This document shows positions 17,766 to 26,793 of a stretch of 64,000 nucleotides of DNA, piece after piece (position 1 is the stretch's first letter; every line of letters starts with the position of its first letter). The position numbers and the translations under genes were made by a program. Source of the stretch: Shewanella nanhaiensis. GTDB taxonomy: Bacteria; Pseudomonadota; Gammaproteobacteria; Enterobacterales; Shewanellaceae. Location: the NCBI RefSeq assembly GCF_019457885.1, contig NZ_JAHZST010000003.1:310001-374000 (forward strand), in the 5' to 3' direction. The notes under the pieces are model-generated. The model was given only the letters and a program-made list of their open reading frames with translations, made no database searches and was not told the origin of the DNA.

Positions 17766-17951
17766 GTCTTCCAACCTTATATTCACACACCTCAGTATTA
17801 GTGTTCTATTTTGCCATAAACAAAATCAGTTAGCCCGACTCTTGCCGCTTTTTACCCTGTTTATCTTCCCTCTTATATACCGATTGGTATGGCGGCCCAT
17901 TGTGAGATATCATCTGCGGCAATTGTTTTCAGAGACACCAAATCCTACTCC

Positions 17952-19862
17952 ATGATATCCATCACTCAAGCACAACTGGTTCGCGGCACCAAAACTCTCT
18001 TAGATGAGACCTCCTTAACCATATACCCAGGCCACAAGGTCGGATTAGTTGGCGCCAATGGCACAGGTAAATCGTCTCTGCTTGCCCTCATAATGGGGCA
18101 TATCAGTTTAGATAAGGGTGAGATAGGCCTGCCTAGTGGTTGGCAGATCGCCACTGTGGCTCAGGAGACCCCTGCGCTTGAAGTTTCGGCGTTAGAGTAT
18201 GTGATAGATGGTGATGTTGAGTATCGCGAGCTTGAAGCTGAACTGGCAAAAGCCCAAAGCGATGATAACGGCAATGCGATAGCCCTACTTCATGGGAAAA
18301 TAGATGCCATTGGCGGATATGCAATCCACTCCCGCGCCGCCAGCTTATTAGCAGGCCTTGGTTTTAGTGAAACTGAGCAGAGTAATCCAGTAAAAAGCTT
18401 CTCCGGTGGCTGGCGTATGCGCCTTAACTTGGCTCAAGCACTGCTGTGTCGCTCCGATCTTCTGCTACTCGATGAGCCAACCAACCACTTAGACTTAGAT
18501 ACCATGTACTGGCTGGAAGGTTGGATTAAGTCGTATCAAGGAACCCTGATCCTTATCAGTCACGATCGGGATTTTATCGATGGAATTGTCTCTGAAATTG
18601 TTCATGTTGAGAACACTAAGCTGAACTACTACAAGGGCAACTACACAGCCTTTGAGCGGATCCGCGCCGAGCGTATGGCCCAGCAACAAGTTGCCTTTGA
18701 GCGTCAACAAAAGGAGCGTGCTCATATGCAATCCTTTGTCGACCGCTTCCGCTACAAGGCAAGTAAAGCGAAACAGGCCCAAAGCCGCCTAAAAGCCTTG
18801 GAGCGTATGACTGAACTTCTGCCATCTCAGGCCGACAGTCCATTCCATATGGCCTTTAGAGAGCCTGATGCACTGCCCAACCCATTAGTCACCATGGAAC
18901 AGGTCTCCGTCGGTTATGGTGATAAAGAGATCCTCAAAAGTGTTCACCTAAATCTGGTTCCCGGTGCCCGTATCGGTCTACTAGGGCGTAACGGTGCAGG
19001 TAAATCCACCCTGATTAAACTGCTTTCAGAAGAGCTCTCACCGATGAAGGGCAAATATGAGACAAATCCAGGGTTAAATATCGGCTATTTTGCCCAGCAT
19101 CAGTTAGAGAGTTTACGCTTAGATGACTCACCGCTTCAGCACCTTACTCGACTCGCTCCGACTCATAGGGAACAGGAGTTAAGAAACTTCCTCGGTGGCT
19201 ACGGTTTTAATGGTGATATGGTTTTATCGCCTGTGCGTCCCTTCTCCGGTGGTGAGAAAGCGCGTTTAGTCTTGGCGCTACTCGTATGGCAACGACCTAA
19301 CCTGCTGCTTCTCGATGAGCCAACCAACCACTTAGATCTCGAGATGCGTCATGCACTGACCATGGCCCTGCAATCATTTGAAGGCGCAATGATCATAGTT
19401 TCTCACGATAGGCACCTGCTCAGACTAAGTTGTAGCGATTACTATCTTGTCGACGGTGGCCAAGTGTGCAGTTTTGATGGCGATCTCGATGATTACCATC
19501 AATGGCTACTCGATGCAGCAAAAGCAGCCGCTAAAGTTGAGGTCAACCTAGATGCCAAACCTGCTCAGGATAAAAAACTGCAGAAACGTCTCGAGGCCGA
19601 GTTAAGACAAAAGCTATCGCCCATGCGTAAAATTCAGCTAAAACTTGAAAAAGATCAGGAAAAGGCCAACAGCAGACTCGCTGAAATTGAGGAGATGCTA
19701 GGAGATATGGCCTTGTATGAAGCTGAAAACAAGGATAAATTAACTCAGGTATTAAATGAACGAACTAAACTCACTCAAGCGGTTGAAGAGAGTGAAATGG
19801 AGTGGTTAGACGTTCAGGAGTCGATTGAAGAGATAGAACTAGAGGTTCGATCTGCTATTTAA
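17952..19862 (+). CDS. yheS: ABC-F family ATPase YheS
   Basis: A soluble ABC-F protein of 636 residues (E. coli YheS has 637) with two ATPase cassettes and no membrane domain. Walker A is GANGTGKSS in the first half and GRNGAGKST in the second, with signatures FSGGWRMRLNLAQALL and FSGGEKARLVLALL, and LLLDEPTNHLDL twice. Family members act on the ribosome as translation factors. The ATG at 17952 matches the E. coli N-terminus; an ATG at 17889 would add 21 residues without a homologue. The Shine-Dalgarno is weak. The C-terminal about 110 residues are a charged coiled coil. Confidence 0.94.
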   Translation: MISITQAQLVRGTKTLLDETSLTIYPGHKVGLVGANGTGKSSLLALIMGHISLDKGEIGLPSGWQIATVAQETPALEVSALEYVIDGDVEYRELEAELAKAQSDDNGNAIALLHGKIDAIGGYAIHSRAASLLAGLGFSETEQSNPVKSFSGGWRMRLNLAQALLCRSDLLLLDEPTNHLDLDTMYWLEGWIKSYQGTLILISHDRDFIDGIVSEIVHVENTKLNYYKGNYTAFERIRAERMAQQQVAFERQQKERAHMQSFVDRFRYKASKAKQAQSRLKALERMTELLPSQADSPFHMAFREPDALPNPLVTMEQVSVGYGDKEILKSVHLNLVPGARIGLLGRNGAGKSTLIKLLSEELSPMKGKYETNPGLNIGYFAQHQLESLRLDDSPLQHLTRLAPTHREQELRNFLGGYGFNGDMVLSPVRPFSGGEKARLVLALLVWQRPNLLLLDEPTNHLDLEMRHALTMALQSFEGAMIIVSHDRHLLRLSCSDYYLVDGGQVCSFDGDLDDYHQWLLDAAKAAAKVEVNLDAKPAQDKKLQKRLEAELRQKLSPMRKIQLKLEKDQEKANSRLAEIEEMLGDMALYEAENKDKLTQVLNERTKLTQAVEESEMEWLDVQESIEEIELEVRSAI

Positions 19863-19931
19863 CTACCGAGTATCCCTTTTTTATCGCCTCTGTGAGCTCA
19901 CTTTCCAAGCATAGAGGCAAGGAAACCTTAG

Positions 19932-20369
19932 ATGACATATTTAAATCAGTTTGATATTTCACTGTGGCAAGCCTGTGACACCTTTTACCTAAAGCATCAA
20001 GCTCAATGCCTGCAACTTCAAGATGAGCATGAGATCAATATCAATCTACTCCTACTCTCAATCTGGTTAGATAAGCAGACTTACCGACTTCAGGAGCAAG
20101 CTTGGTCACAACTAAAACAGGAAGTTAAGCAGTGGGAGGAGCGAGTGCTTCTACCATATCGCAAGCTAAGAAAACTGAGTAAAAACAGCCTTGCCGAAAC
20201 TGAATATCAGCAGATGCTAGATGTAGAGCTGATGCTAGAGCGAAAGTCTCAGGCACTGATCTTACATAAATTAAGACTCCTCCCCCATGAAGGCACACGC
20301 TCAAACTTCGAGATTTTTCTGGAGCTATATCAGCTCGACTCGTCCAATTACCTTGAGTTAGCTGTTTAA
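19932..20369 (+). CDS. TIGR02444 family protein (DUF2390)
   Basis: A 145-residue helical protein with an N-terminal DISLWQACDTFYL and a following INLLLLSIWLDKQ, which are the hallmarks of the TIGR02444 family. The function is unknown. In Vibrio and Shewanella relatives this gene sits between yheS and yheT, as far as I recall, and here it follows yheS by 69 bases on the same strand. yheT is found 5.4 kb further on, so an insertion separates the two. Confidence 0.75.
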   Translation: MTYLNQFDISLWQACDTFYLKHQAQCLQLQDEHEININLLLLSIWLDKQTYRLQEQAWSQLKQEVKQWEERVLLPYRKLRKLSKNSLAETEYQQMLDVELMLERKSQALILHKLRLLPHEGTRSNFEIFLELYQLDSSNYLELAV

Positions 20370-20946
20370 TATTACTTCACACCATGGTGTGGTTTGGCTA
20401 AACCAGCTTTTCTCTTTAATTAACCATACAAGTTAGCAGGCCTTCGAATGAAGGCTGAATACATTTTCTATATGTTAACTTTTATCTGAATTGGTACTGG
20501 TTAGGTTATTGAAGGTCATACCTTCAGGGTTATTTATCGCTGGCAGCGTGCTTATGTGTAGTTACTTCTGCGAGACGCTGCAAGCACATCCTTGTGGGCT
20601 CTACCAAAACATCCCTGTTTTGGAAGCTCGCAGCCGTACCTACACCTGTTGATTCTAAGCAAGAGTATCTCTTCGATTTAGTTTTCGCTCCACTCCGTGC
20701 TCTCTGTGTTCCAAAAACCTCCCTGTTTACCGGCCAGTTCGCTCCCCCTAGCTCTCGCTTATTAGCACATAGCTTTGCCATATTCGCCGTGGTGAAAAGC
20801 TTTTCCCCTAAAATTAAAGTTGCCAACTTTAACTCATTGATGATTAATTGCTTTACTGTTAGCTTAAAGCAATAAATACACAGGCTATATCTTGTAAAAA
20901 GCGTTCTTATTCGGAATTCAGCCTAATATATTGTGAAATTTTACGC
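20370..20946. repeat. Gene-free stretch with candidate dispersed repeat
   Basis: The part from about 20530 to 20870 holds a perfect hairpin CCAAAACA-TCCC-TGTTTTGG (20604-20623), a second related CCAAAAACCTCCCTG stretch near 20711, and mixed inverted bits. Both strands are open for about 95 codons, but neither reading has a ribosome binding site or recognisable protein sequence. It looks like a dispersed intergenic element rather than a gene, and it marks the left edge of an AT-rich accessory patch. Confidence 0.5.
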
Positions 20947-21264
20947 ATGAAAGAAATCGAGCATTGGAATAAGAGTAACGAAGCATTTGGTCTTCAATTA
21001 CCTGATGGCTGGTTTGGCCGCCCAGGCGATAATCAACATAGACTGACTTACTCGCTAGAAAGAGAGAATAAACTGATATTAGAATTAGATAATCAGCTTT
21101 ATCTTATTTTCACAAAACCTCTCATGATTGAAAAATCCGGCAATGATTTAGTGATTTCTAATTTTAAACAACTAATTTTTGATTATCAGGGCTTTGGAGA
21201 TATGAGATCACACAACAAACCTTATGGTTCAGGTGTTGTCACTCTTGTTTCCTATAACTGGTAA
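20947..21264 (+). CDS. Hypothetical small protein in accessory patch
   Basis: A 105-residue acidic protein without signal peptide. It has LQLPDGWFGRPGDNQHRLTY near its start and DYQGFGDMRSHNKPYGSG near its end, a layout seen in small unnamed proteins of mobile or cassette-like regions. No ribosome binding site is obvious before the ATG. It is more AT-rich than its neighbours and sits in the insertion between the TIGR02444 gene and yheT. I do not recognise it. Confidence 0.5.
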   Translation: MKEIEHWNKSNEAFGLQLPDGWFGRPGDNQHRLTYSLERENKLILELDNQLYLIFTKPLMIEKSGNDLVISNFKQLIFDYQGFGDMRSHNKPYGSGVVTLVSYNW

Positions 21265-21303
21265 TAAACTTAACAATGGCATGAACACGGCCTTCGATGG
21301 GTG

Positions 21304-21786
21304 ATGTCGGCGTTATGTTCTAAGGAATATCCTTTGATTATCAGGAAGCTTGAAGATAGAGACCTTACTCAAGTCAGCTCTGTATGTTTAAACTCGTTCA
21401 TGAAATCGGTTGCTCCATCATTATCGGATGTGGGAATTTCTACGTTTCATAAAATATCCTCTGTAGATAGTTTTACCGCTAGATTGAAAGAAAATATAGA
21501 TATTCTGGTATACGAAGAAAATGAAAAAATCCAAGGGATCATCGAGTTAAAAGATGGGCGTCATATATCAATGCTTTTCATATCACCCGAACATCAAAAG
21601 CAAGGAGTGGGTAGGTCACTGCTCTCATCAATAATATCTTTCACCACAAGTGATACTATTACAGTCAGTGCATCTCTGACCTCTATTGACGCCTATTTAA
21701 GTTTTGGTTTCGTTCTATCAGGAGATATTTCTGAGGCCTCAGGACTTAGCTTTCAGCCAATGAAACTGGAACTTAACAAGGGTTAA
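21304..21786 (+). CDS. GNAT family N-acetyltransferase
   Basis: A 160-residue protein with the GNAT fold: IIRKLEDRDLTQVSSVCLNSF at the start, a central ISMLFISPEHQKQGVGRSLLSSI, which is the acetyl-CoA binding motif (Q-x-x-G-x-G/A), and a C-terminal AYLSFGFVLSG that matches the usual LYxxxGF element. It would move an acetyl group from acetyl-CoA to an amine; the substrate is unknown. Adjacent GTG and ATG codons (21301, 21304) could both start it. It is 39 bases after the previous gene in the same accessory patch. Confidence 0.8.
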   Translation: MSALCSKEYPLIIRKLEDRDLTQVSSVCLNSFMKSVAPSLSDVGISTFHKISSVDSFTARLKENIDILVYEENEKIQGIIELKDGRHISMLFISPEHQKQGVGRSLLSSIISFTTSDTITVSASLTSIDAYLSFGFVLSGDISEASGLSFQPMKLELNKG

Positions 21787-21907
21787 CAACAGACAGTCAG
21801 AGAAACATCGTCAATACTTTCAAGCTGACAAAACAACCTTTATTTCGATTTAATCCCCCCTCAGCCTTCCCGATAAGTTCTAACAGTAAGAAGAGCATTG
21901 AGAATCG

Positions 21908-22375
21908 ATGACAAACTATAAAGTTAAGGAAAAATTGAATGGCCATAGAAGATTCGGTACTGTCATTGTATTAAATACTAATCAGAAACAAGTAAATCAG
22001 TTATATATTATGAATCATACATATAGAGTAAGGTTAAAATTTAAAACAAAGATTCGCTTGATTTTGGCATTAATGGGTTTCTCTCTAACTCTAGGTTTTT
22101 TTATATATCAATTATTAGAATTTGACTTTGGATTAGAGCCTGACAAAATTAGTTACGGTCAAAGCTATTTGCTTAAACCAATCTCGGTACATGGTGGCTC
22201 ATCTTATAAAGCAGCAAAGGCGCAGTCAGTTGGACGGTTTAAGCTTCCGTCTAATACAGTTATTCATTCAAAAATCTATGCTCCTCCTAATAAAGGTTAT
22301 TATTGCGTTTCTGAAGTATTGGTAAATGGTAAGGTAAGTCACTACCTGTCTATTCAATACGATAGGTGCATATAA
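21908..22375 (+). CDS. Hypothetical protein with one membrane helix
   Basis: A 155-residue basic protein. One hydrophobic helix lies around residues 51-69 (LILALMGFSLTLGFFIYQLL), leaving a short N-terminal cytoplasmic part and a C-terminal domain of about 85 residues outside, with two Cys (YYCVSEV and DRCI at the very end). An in-frame ATG at 22010 would shorten the N-terminus by 34 residues, but neither start has a strong ribosome binding site. AT-rich, family not recognised. Confidence 0.5.
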   Translation: MTNYKVKEKLNGHRRFGTVIVLNTNQKQVNQLYIMNHTYRVRLKFKTKIRLILALMGFSLTLGFFIYQLLEFDFGLEPDKISYGQSYLLKPISVHGGSSYKAAKAQSVGRFKLPSNTVIHSKIYAPPNKGYYCVSEVLVNGKVSHYLSIQYDRCI

Positions 22376-22484
22376 CGAGCGACTAAATTTAGATTCACCA
22401 AGATTATCACGCCATTTGCTGAACAAATCGACCAACAACACTTGGCTTACTTATTAGCAGCACGTAAGTACGGAAGGAATTCGA

Positions 22485-23045
22485 ATGAGACTTCGAATAG
22501 TTACGCCGACATTATTGCTACTTTTCTGTATTGGTTGTACAGAAGAAAGTGAGTTAAGTTTAGAAACAGAAATCGAATTAGTAGATATAACTTTGCTTGA
22601 GTTGGTTGGCGAATCCATACCAGCAGTTCATGAAAATAAACTAGAAGGCTTCCCATATCCGACTCGAGTAATTGAACTAGATAAATCAGAACACCCTAGT
22701 AGTTCACCTTTCGACAGAATTCGAGTTCAAACTCTTGTAAAAGAACAGAAGATGTATTCGATTTTAGCTGATAAATTCAACTTAAATAGAGATGAATGCC
22801 TTTCAGTCTATAGAAGCCACAGTAAAACACTTGAAGAACAATATAGCTTTATTTTACAAAAAAGACAGATTGAAGTATCTGGTGAAATAATCGAAATTGA
22901 TGATGGTTACCTATCCCCAGATAATGAAATTAAGGTCGATATTAGTTGTACAATGGTTGATTCTGCTAACTCTGAAACCTTTACACTGCGGTTAGATAAT
23001 ACCTCACTTTCCGCACTTGCTAAGGGAAGGCTAAGCTCCATATGA
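22485..23045 (+). CDS. Hypothetical lipoprotein
   Basis: A 186-residue protein with a short lipoprotein signal (lipobox CIGC, Cys at residue 18) and a strong GGAAGGA site before the ATG. The mature part is acidic and has a pair of Cys (RDECLSVY and DISCTMVD). I do not recognise the family. It is the last gene of the accessory patch before the 45-bp tandem repeats. Confidence 0.6.
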   Translation: MRLRIVTPTLLLLFCIGCTEESELSLETEIELVDITLLELVGESIPAVHENKLEGFPYPTRVIELDKSEHPSSSPFDRIRVQTLVKEQKMYSILADKFNLNRDECLSVYRSHSKTLEEQYSFILQKRQIEVSGEIIEIDDGYLSPDNEIKVDISCTMVDSANSETFTLRLDNTSLSALAKGRLSSI

Positions 23046-23249
23046 TTTTAGTTAAGTGTCATATGTACTAACAAATAAGATAGGCCTTGCATAGCCACGT
23101 TCAATTCCAAGTCTTGAACAAGCCCGAGAGTACCAATAAAGCCATGCTTACCTAAGAGCAATCAAACGCCAAGTCTGCCCAATGAGGCCACTCAAAAAGA
23201 TACTTGAAGCATTTATCTCTTGAAGTTATAACAGCGAAGCGCTCTAGCA

Positions 23250-23505
23250 GTGAGCTTGTGAACGTCCTCACAGGCACATAGTGTCGCCCTCGCAGTGAGC
23301 CTGCGAACGTCCTCGCAGGCACAAGGTGTCGCACTCGCAGTGAGCCTGCGAACGTCCTCGAAGGCACAGAGTGCCGCACTCGCAGTGAGCCTGCGAATGT
23401 CCTCGCAGGCACAAGGTGCCGCACTCGCAGTGAGCTTGCGAACGACCTCGAAGGCACGCAGTGCCGTTCTCGCAGGGCGGAGCCCGCCCTTCTCAGCTTT
23501 ACGTT
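23250..23505. repeat. 45-bp tandem repeat, five copies
   Basis: Copies start at 23250, 23295, 23340, 23385 and 23430, each like GTGAGCCTGCGAACGTCCTC followed by GCAGGCACAAGGTGCCGCAC and TCGCA, with two to six differences. A degenerate end with GCAGGGCGGAGCCCGCCC follows. Because 45 is a multiple of three, both strands stay open and give fake 15-residue repeat proteins. There are no unique spacers, so this is not CRISPR. The unit is related to the ends of the elements at 17110 and 17490. Confidence 0.95.
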
Positions 23506-25097
23506 CGAGAAGAAGCGGTTAACTCCTCTGCCAGTTTGGTTGCATTTCTTGCGGTCATGCCATAAATCGACAGTTGCGGGTTAGCCCCTAAGCTTGTGGG
23601 GAAAATAGAGCCATCCATCACGGAGAGGTTCTCATAGTAATGGGAGCGACCATGACTATCTACCATGGCCATTTTGGTATCTTCTCCCATTGCACAGCCG
23701 CCCATCACATGGGCCGATGCCACGACGGTTTTTAGCGGTGCCAGCTCCATATCGGCAATCACAGATTTAGCCTCTTTCCAGCTGTTAAGGTAATTCACGC
23801 CTTCGCTGATGGGTAACACCTGTTTTGCCCCCGCAGCAAACTGCAACTCTGCCATGCTGGCAAACGCCCGTCTCGCTGAGTGCCAAAAAGCATCGGTCAA
23901 TGGGTAATCCAGAGCAAACCCAGTATCAGTGAGATGGACCTGTCCACCTTGGCTATCGGGATGAAAACCATCGCGCACTAAGGCAATGGTTACCTGCAGC
24001 TGGTTAAAGTTCTCCATCAAGGCAGCATGACTCTTACCGTAGCCAACTGTTTTTGACGAGATAAGAATTGGGTGCACGGGCGGTACTTCAAGCTTGTAAC
24101 CTAGCTCACCAGCAGCGCCATCACGCCAAACAAACTCATCGCTATAGATGGATTGTGGTGCGCCGCTGTGGGCATTGATTGGATCGCTAAACACGGCTCC
24201 GCTGAGCAGAGTTGGGTGCAGGAAGGTTCGCTTACCCAGAAGTTGATGGGGGTCGTCAGTCCCAGAGCGCATCAAGATAGTAGGCGTGTGGATCGCCCCC
24301 GCAGACAAAATATAGTGTTTAGCCTTGAAGTTCAGTTCAACAGACGTCGGTTTTAATTGCTCATCAAGAGCTTGGGCTCTAACCCCTGTGATTTTGCCAT
24401 TGTGGTGTTCAAGCTCAATCACCTTAGCCCTGCTGACTAATGTTGCCCCTAAATCCAATGCTGAAGGTATGGTGGTGACTAACATAGATTGCTTAGCATT
24501 TACCGGACAGCCCATGCCGCAATAGCCGGTATTCCAGCAACCTTTTACATTGCGCTTGATAACAGTGAAGTCCCAATCAAGCTTTTCACAGCCGGTTTTT
24601 AACGCCTGGTTATTACGGTTAGGCTCATACTCCCATTTGGAGATATTCAGCCGCTGCTCCATCTTCTGGAACCAAGGATCAAGCTCAGCTCTGGAGAGCC
24701 CGGTAACCGACTTCTCCTTAGTCCAGAACTCAAGCGCAGGCTCAGGAGTTCGAATGGAGGTGGTCCAGTTAACTGTGGTTGACCCACCGACAGCTCGCCC
24801 CTGAAAGATACCGATCGCTTTATCTTTAGTTTTCATCCCAGCCGCTTGATGATAGAGGTTCGGGTAAGCCCTTCTCTCCTCCATATTGAAGCTGTTAGAT
24901 GATTTAAGCGACCCGCCCTCAACGATGATCACAGAGAGCCCCGCTTGAGTTAAGATCTCAGCAGCAACTCCACCGCCAGCACCACTACCAACAATAACAA
25001 CATCGGCTTCAAGGGTTCTGTCCTCGCTCAGCTGACTGGCATCGATATGTTTCCACCCCGAAGCCAAGCCCTCCTCTATGGGATCTTGTATCGCCAC
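23499..25097 (-). CDS. GMC family FAD-dependent oxidoreductase
   Basis: A 532-residue enzyme that oxidises an alcohol group. The FAD-binding motif is VVIVGSGAGGGVAAEIL near residue 33, and the GMC C-terminal signature includes SVMDGSIFPTSLGANPQLSIYGMTARNA. A Cys-rich part (GCWNTGYCGMGCPVNAKQ) near residue 200 is like that of membrane-bound gluconate/sorbitol-type dehydrogenases. The start is a GTG at 25097 with GGAGG seven bases before it. The gene upstream encodes the small partner subunit, so the two likely form one periplasmic complex. No cytochrome subunit is next to them. Substrate unknown. Confidence 0.85.
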   Translation of the reverse strand: MAIQDPIEEGLASGWKHIDASQLSEDRTLEADVVIVGSGAGGGVAAEILTQAGLSVIIVEGGSLKSSNSFNMEERRAYPNLYHQAAGMKTKDKAIGIFQGRAVGGSTTVNWTTSIRTPEPALEFWTKEKSVTGLSRAELDPWFQKMEQRLNISKWEYEPNRNNQALKTGCEKLDWDFTVIKRNVKGCWNTGYCGMGCPVNAKQSMLVTTIPSALDLGATLVSRAKVIELEHHNGKITGVRAQALDEQLKPTSVELNFKAKHYILSAGAIHTPTILMRSGTDDPHQLLGKRTFLHPTLLSGAVFSDPINAHSGAPQSIYSDEFVWRDGAAGELGYKLEVPPVHPILISSKTVGYGKSHAALMENFNQLQVTIALVRDGFHPDSQGGQVHLTDTGFALDYPLTDAFWHSARRAFASMAELQFAAGAKQVLPISEGVNYLNSWKEAKSVIADMELAPLKTVVASAHVMGGCAMGEDTKMAMVDSHGRSHYYENLSVMDGSIFPTSLGANPQLSIYGMTARNATKLAEELTASSRT

Positions 25098-25165
25098 TGC
25101 ATCACCTCCAAACACTCATCTTGTTATTATTTTTTAACCGAACTCATCAGTACTGCTTTACAGAT

Positions 25166-25675
25166 CTAATTATCAAAATAGGTCGGTTTAGCATAATGAA
25201 GCCGGCTCCAGTGCTCAGGGCACGCGTAATAGCTTGCCATCACCAACTCTCTCAACCCTTGGTATGCCGTGACCATCAGATCGATAAAGCTGTTGCGCCA
25301 ATACTCCAACATTGAGATAAGCTCATCGGGAGAGCGCATCATCAACGGGGTCATGCTGCCAGTTAACACCAGTAGACCTAACCTCTGCTCTAACATATCC
25401 AGCAGCTGTTCCAGCTCAGCTTGCCCCTCTTGCGGCAGATGCGAGATAGTCTCTGCAATGGCATCTAAGGTTCGATTTTGTGCCGCAACCCGAGTCGTTT
25501 CGACATTGGGTAGAGCGTCCTCTAAAAACACTGGCAACAACACACTAAATAGCAACCTATGTTCACTATCCAGCGCTTTATTGACCCGAATATGTTCAGG
25601 GGAGTAGACACTCAGCCCCAGCGCCAAAGTCGCCGTGCCAACCAGCGCTGTGGTTAGAAAGGTACGTCGTTCCAT
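25166..25675 (-). CDS. Tat-exported small subunit-like protein of a GMC dehydrogenase
   Basis: A 169-residue protein that begins MERRTFLTTALVGTATLALG, a Tat signal (RRTFL), so it is exported folded, perhaps together with its partner. The ATG at 25675 follows AAGGGGGAG; an upstream frame adds 22 residues without a site. The mature part is helical, like the subunit 3 family of gluconate 2-dehydrogenase. It precedes the GMC enzyme by 68 bases. The GMC protein has no own signal peptide, so export on this subunit's Tat signal is a reasonable inference. Confidence 0.75.
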   Translation of the reverse strand: MERRTFLTTALVGTATLALGLSVYSPEHIRVNKALDSEHRLLFSVLLPVFLEDALPNVETTRVAAQNRTLDAIAETISHLPQEGQAELEQLLDMLEQRLGLLVLTGSMTPLMMRSPDELISMLEYWRNSFIDLMVTAYQGLRELVMASYYACPEHWSRLHYAKPTYFDN

Positions 25676-25816
25676 GCTCTCCCCCTTAAAACGGTTTTCA
25701 GTTGAAGTAATACTCAATCCTAAAAACCAGTAATTGACCATTTATGTTAATATGCTGCGATACTAATTAAACACACGTTTTAATTTTCAGCAATAGCCAA
25801 TAATAGTTAATAGATA

Positions 25817-26785
25817 ATGACGAATAACTTCTCCCCCCCTTGGTGGGCCAGAAACCCACATATCCAAACGATTTTACCTCTGCTGACTAAGGTGGACAGA
25901 CCAGCATTACGCAGAGAGCGTTTTGAGCTCAATGATGGGGACTTTATCGATCTAGATTGGCTGGGAAGCCCAAAAAAAGATGAAGCGATACTGGTCATCA
26001 TCCATGGCCTTGAGGGGAGCGCTGAGTCTCACTATGTGCGGCGGTTACTCAATGATTGCCATCAACGCGGCCTCTGCGCAGTGGTCCACCATCACAGAAG
26101 TTGTTCAGGTGTAAGCAATAGGCTAGCACGAAGCTATCACAGCGGTGATACTCAAGATCTGCAGGATAATCTTCAGCATCTGCAACAGCGATTTCCCACT
26201 TCAGATCTGCTTGCCGTTGGTTATAGTTTAGGGGGCAATGTGCTGACTAAATACTTAGGTGAATATGGCGAGCAAAGTCTACTCAAACGAGGAGCTGTGA
26301 TCTCTGCTCCTCTTAAGCTGTCAGCCTGTGCTAAGCGACTAGAAAAAGGTTTCTCTAAGCTATATCAAAGCTACTTAATCAAGCAGTTGCAGCAAAAAGT
26401 CACAGATAAAGTAAAAGATGATTCTCTGCGAGATGCGATGCCTGTATCCTTAGAGCAGATTAAGCAGCTCGATACCTTCTATGCGTTTGATCATAGAGTT
26501 ACCGCCCCGCTGCACGGCTTTAGTGGCGTCGATGATTACTATCAAAGAGCCAGTGGGATCGATTTTTTAGCCAGTATAAGCAAACCCACTTTAGTACTTC
26601 ACGCTGCAGACGATCCCTTTATGACAGCAGAAGTGATACCGGCAAAAGAGAACGTCTCACACCATGTGACCTATGAACTCCATGGGCAAGGTGGCCATGT
26701 GGGATTCATCAACGGTGGAACACCGTTTAAACCTAAGTATTACCTAGAGCAGAGAATACTTAACTTCCTTTTAGTATCAGGATAG
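25817..26785 (+). CDS. yheT: YheT-type alpha/beta hydrolase
   Basis: A 322-residue protein of the YheT/EMB8 hydrolase family. PWWARNPHIQTILP at the start is typical for the family, and the nucleophile elbow reads GYSLGGNVLTKYLGE. The acid (DDPFMTAEVIP) and the His (QGGHVGFI) follow in order. It hydrolyses esters in related bacteria, but the natural substrate is not known. It is followed at once by yheU and then prkB, as in E. coli. Confidence 0.92.
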   Translation: MTNNFSPPWWARNPHIQTILPLLTKVDRPALRRERFELNDGDFIDLDWLGSPKKDEAILVIIHGLEGSAESHYVRRLLNDCHQRGLCAVVHHHRSCSGVSNRLARSYHSGDTQDLQDNLQHLQQRFPTSDLLAVGYSLGGNVLTKYLGEYGEQSLLKRGAVISAPLKLSACAKRLEKGFSKLYQSYLIKQLQQKVTDKVKDDSLRDAMPVSLEQIKQLDTFYAFDHRVTAPLHGFSGVDDYYQRASGIDFLASISKPTLVLHAADDPFMTAEVIPAKENVSHHVTYELHGQGGHVGFINGGTPFKPKYYLEQRILNFLLVSG

Positions 26786-26793
26786 AAGCCAAA

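Noticed and set aside
20530..20875. Two open frames of 93-98 codons on opposite strands
   Set aside because: No ribosome binding site, odd composition and hairpin-rich DNA; they look like by-products of an intergenic repeat.
21262..21325. Integron attC-like site (ACTTAAC ... GCGTTATG) before the GNAT gene
   Set aside because: Outer motifs are partly right, but the inner pairing is poor (about 7 of 12 positions) and no integrase or further clear sites are present.
23250..23474. CRISPR array
   Set aside because: Units are directly adjacent with no unique spacers and no cas genes are near.
23152..23522. Repeat-containing open frames on both strands over the 45-bp array
   Set aside because: The period is a multiple of three, so every frame without a stop stays open; no start signals and no plausible protein.
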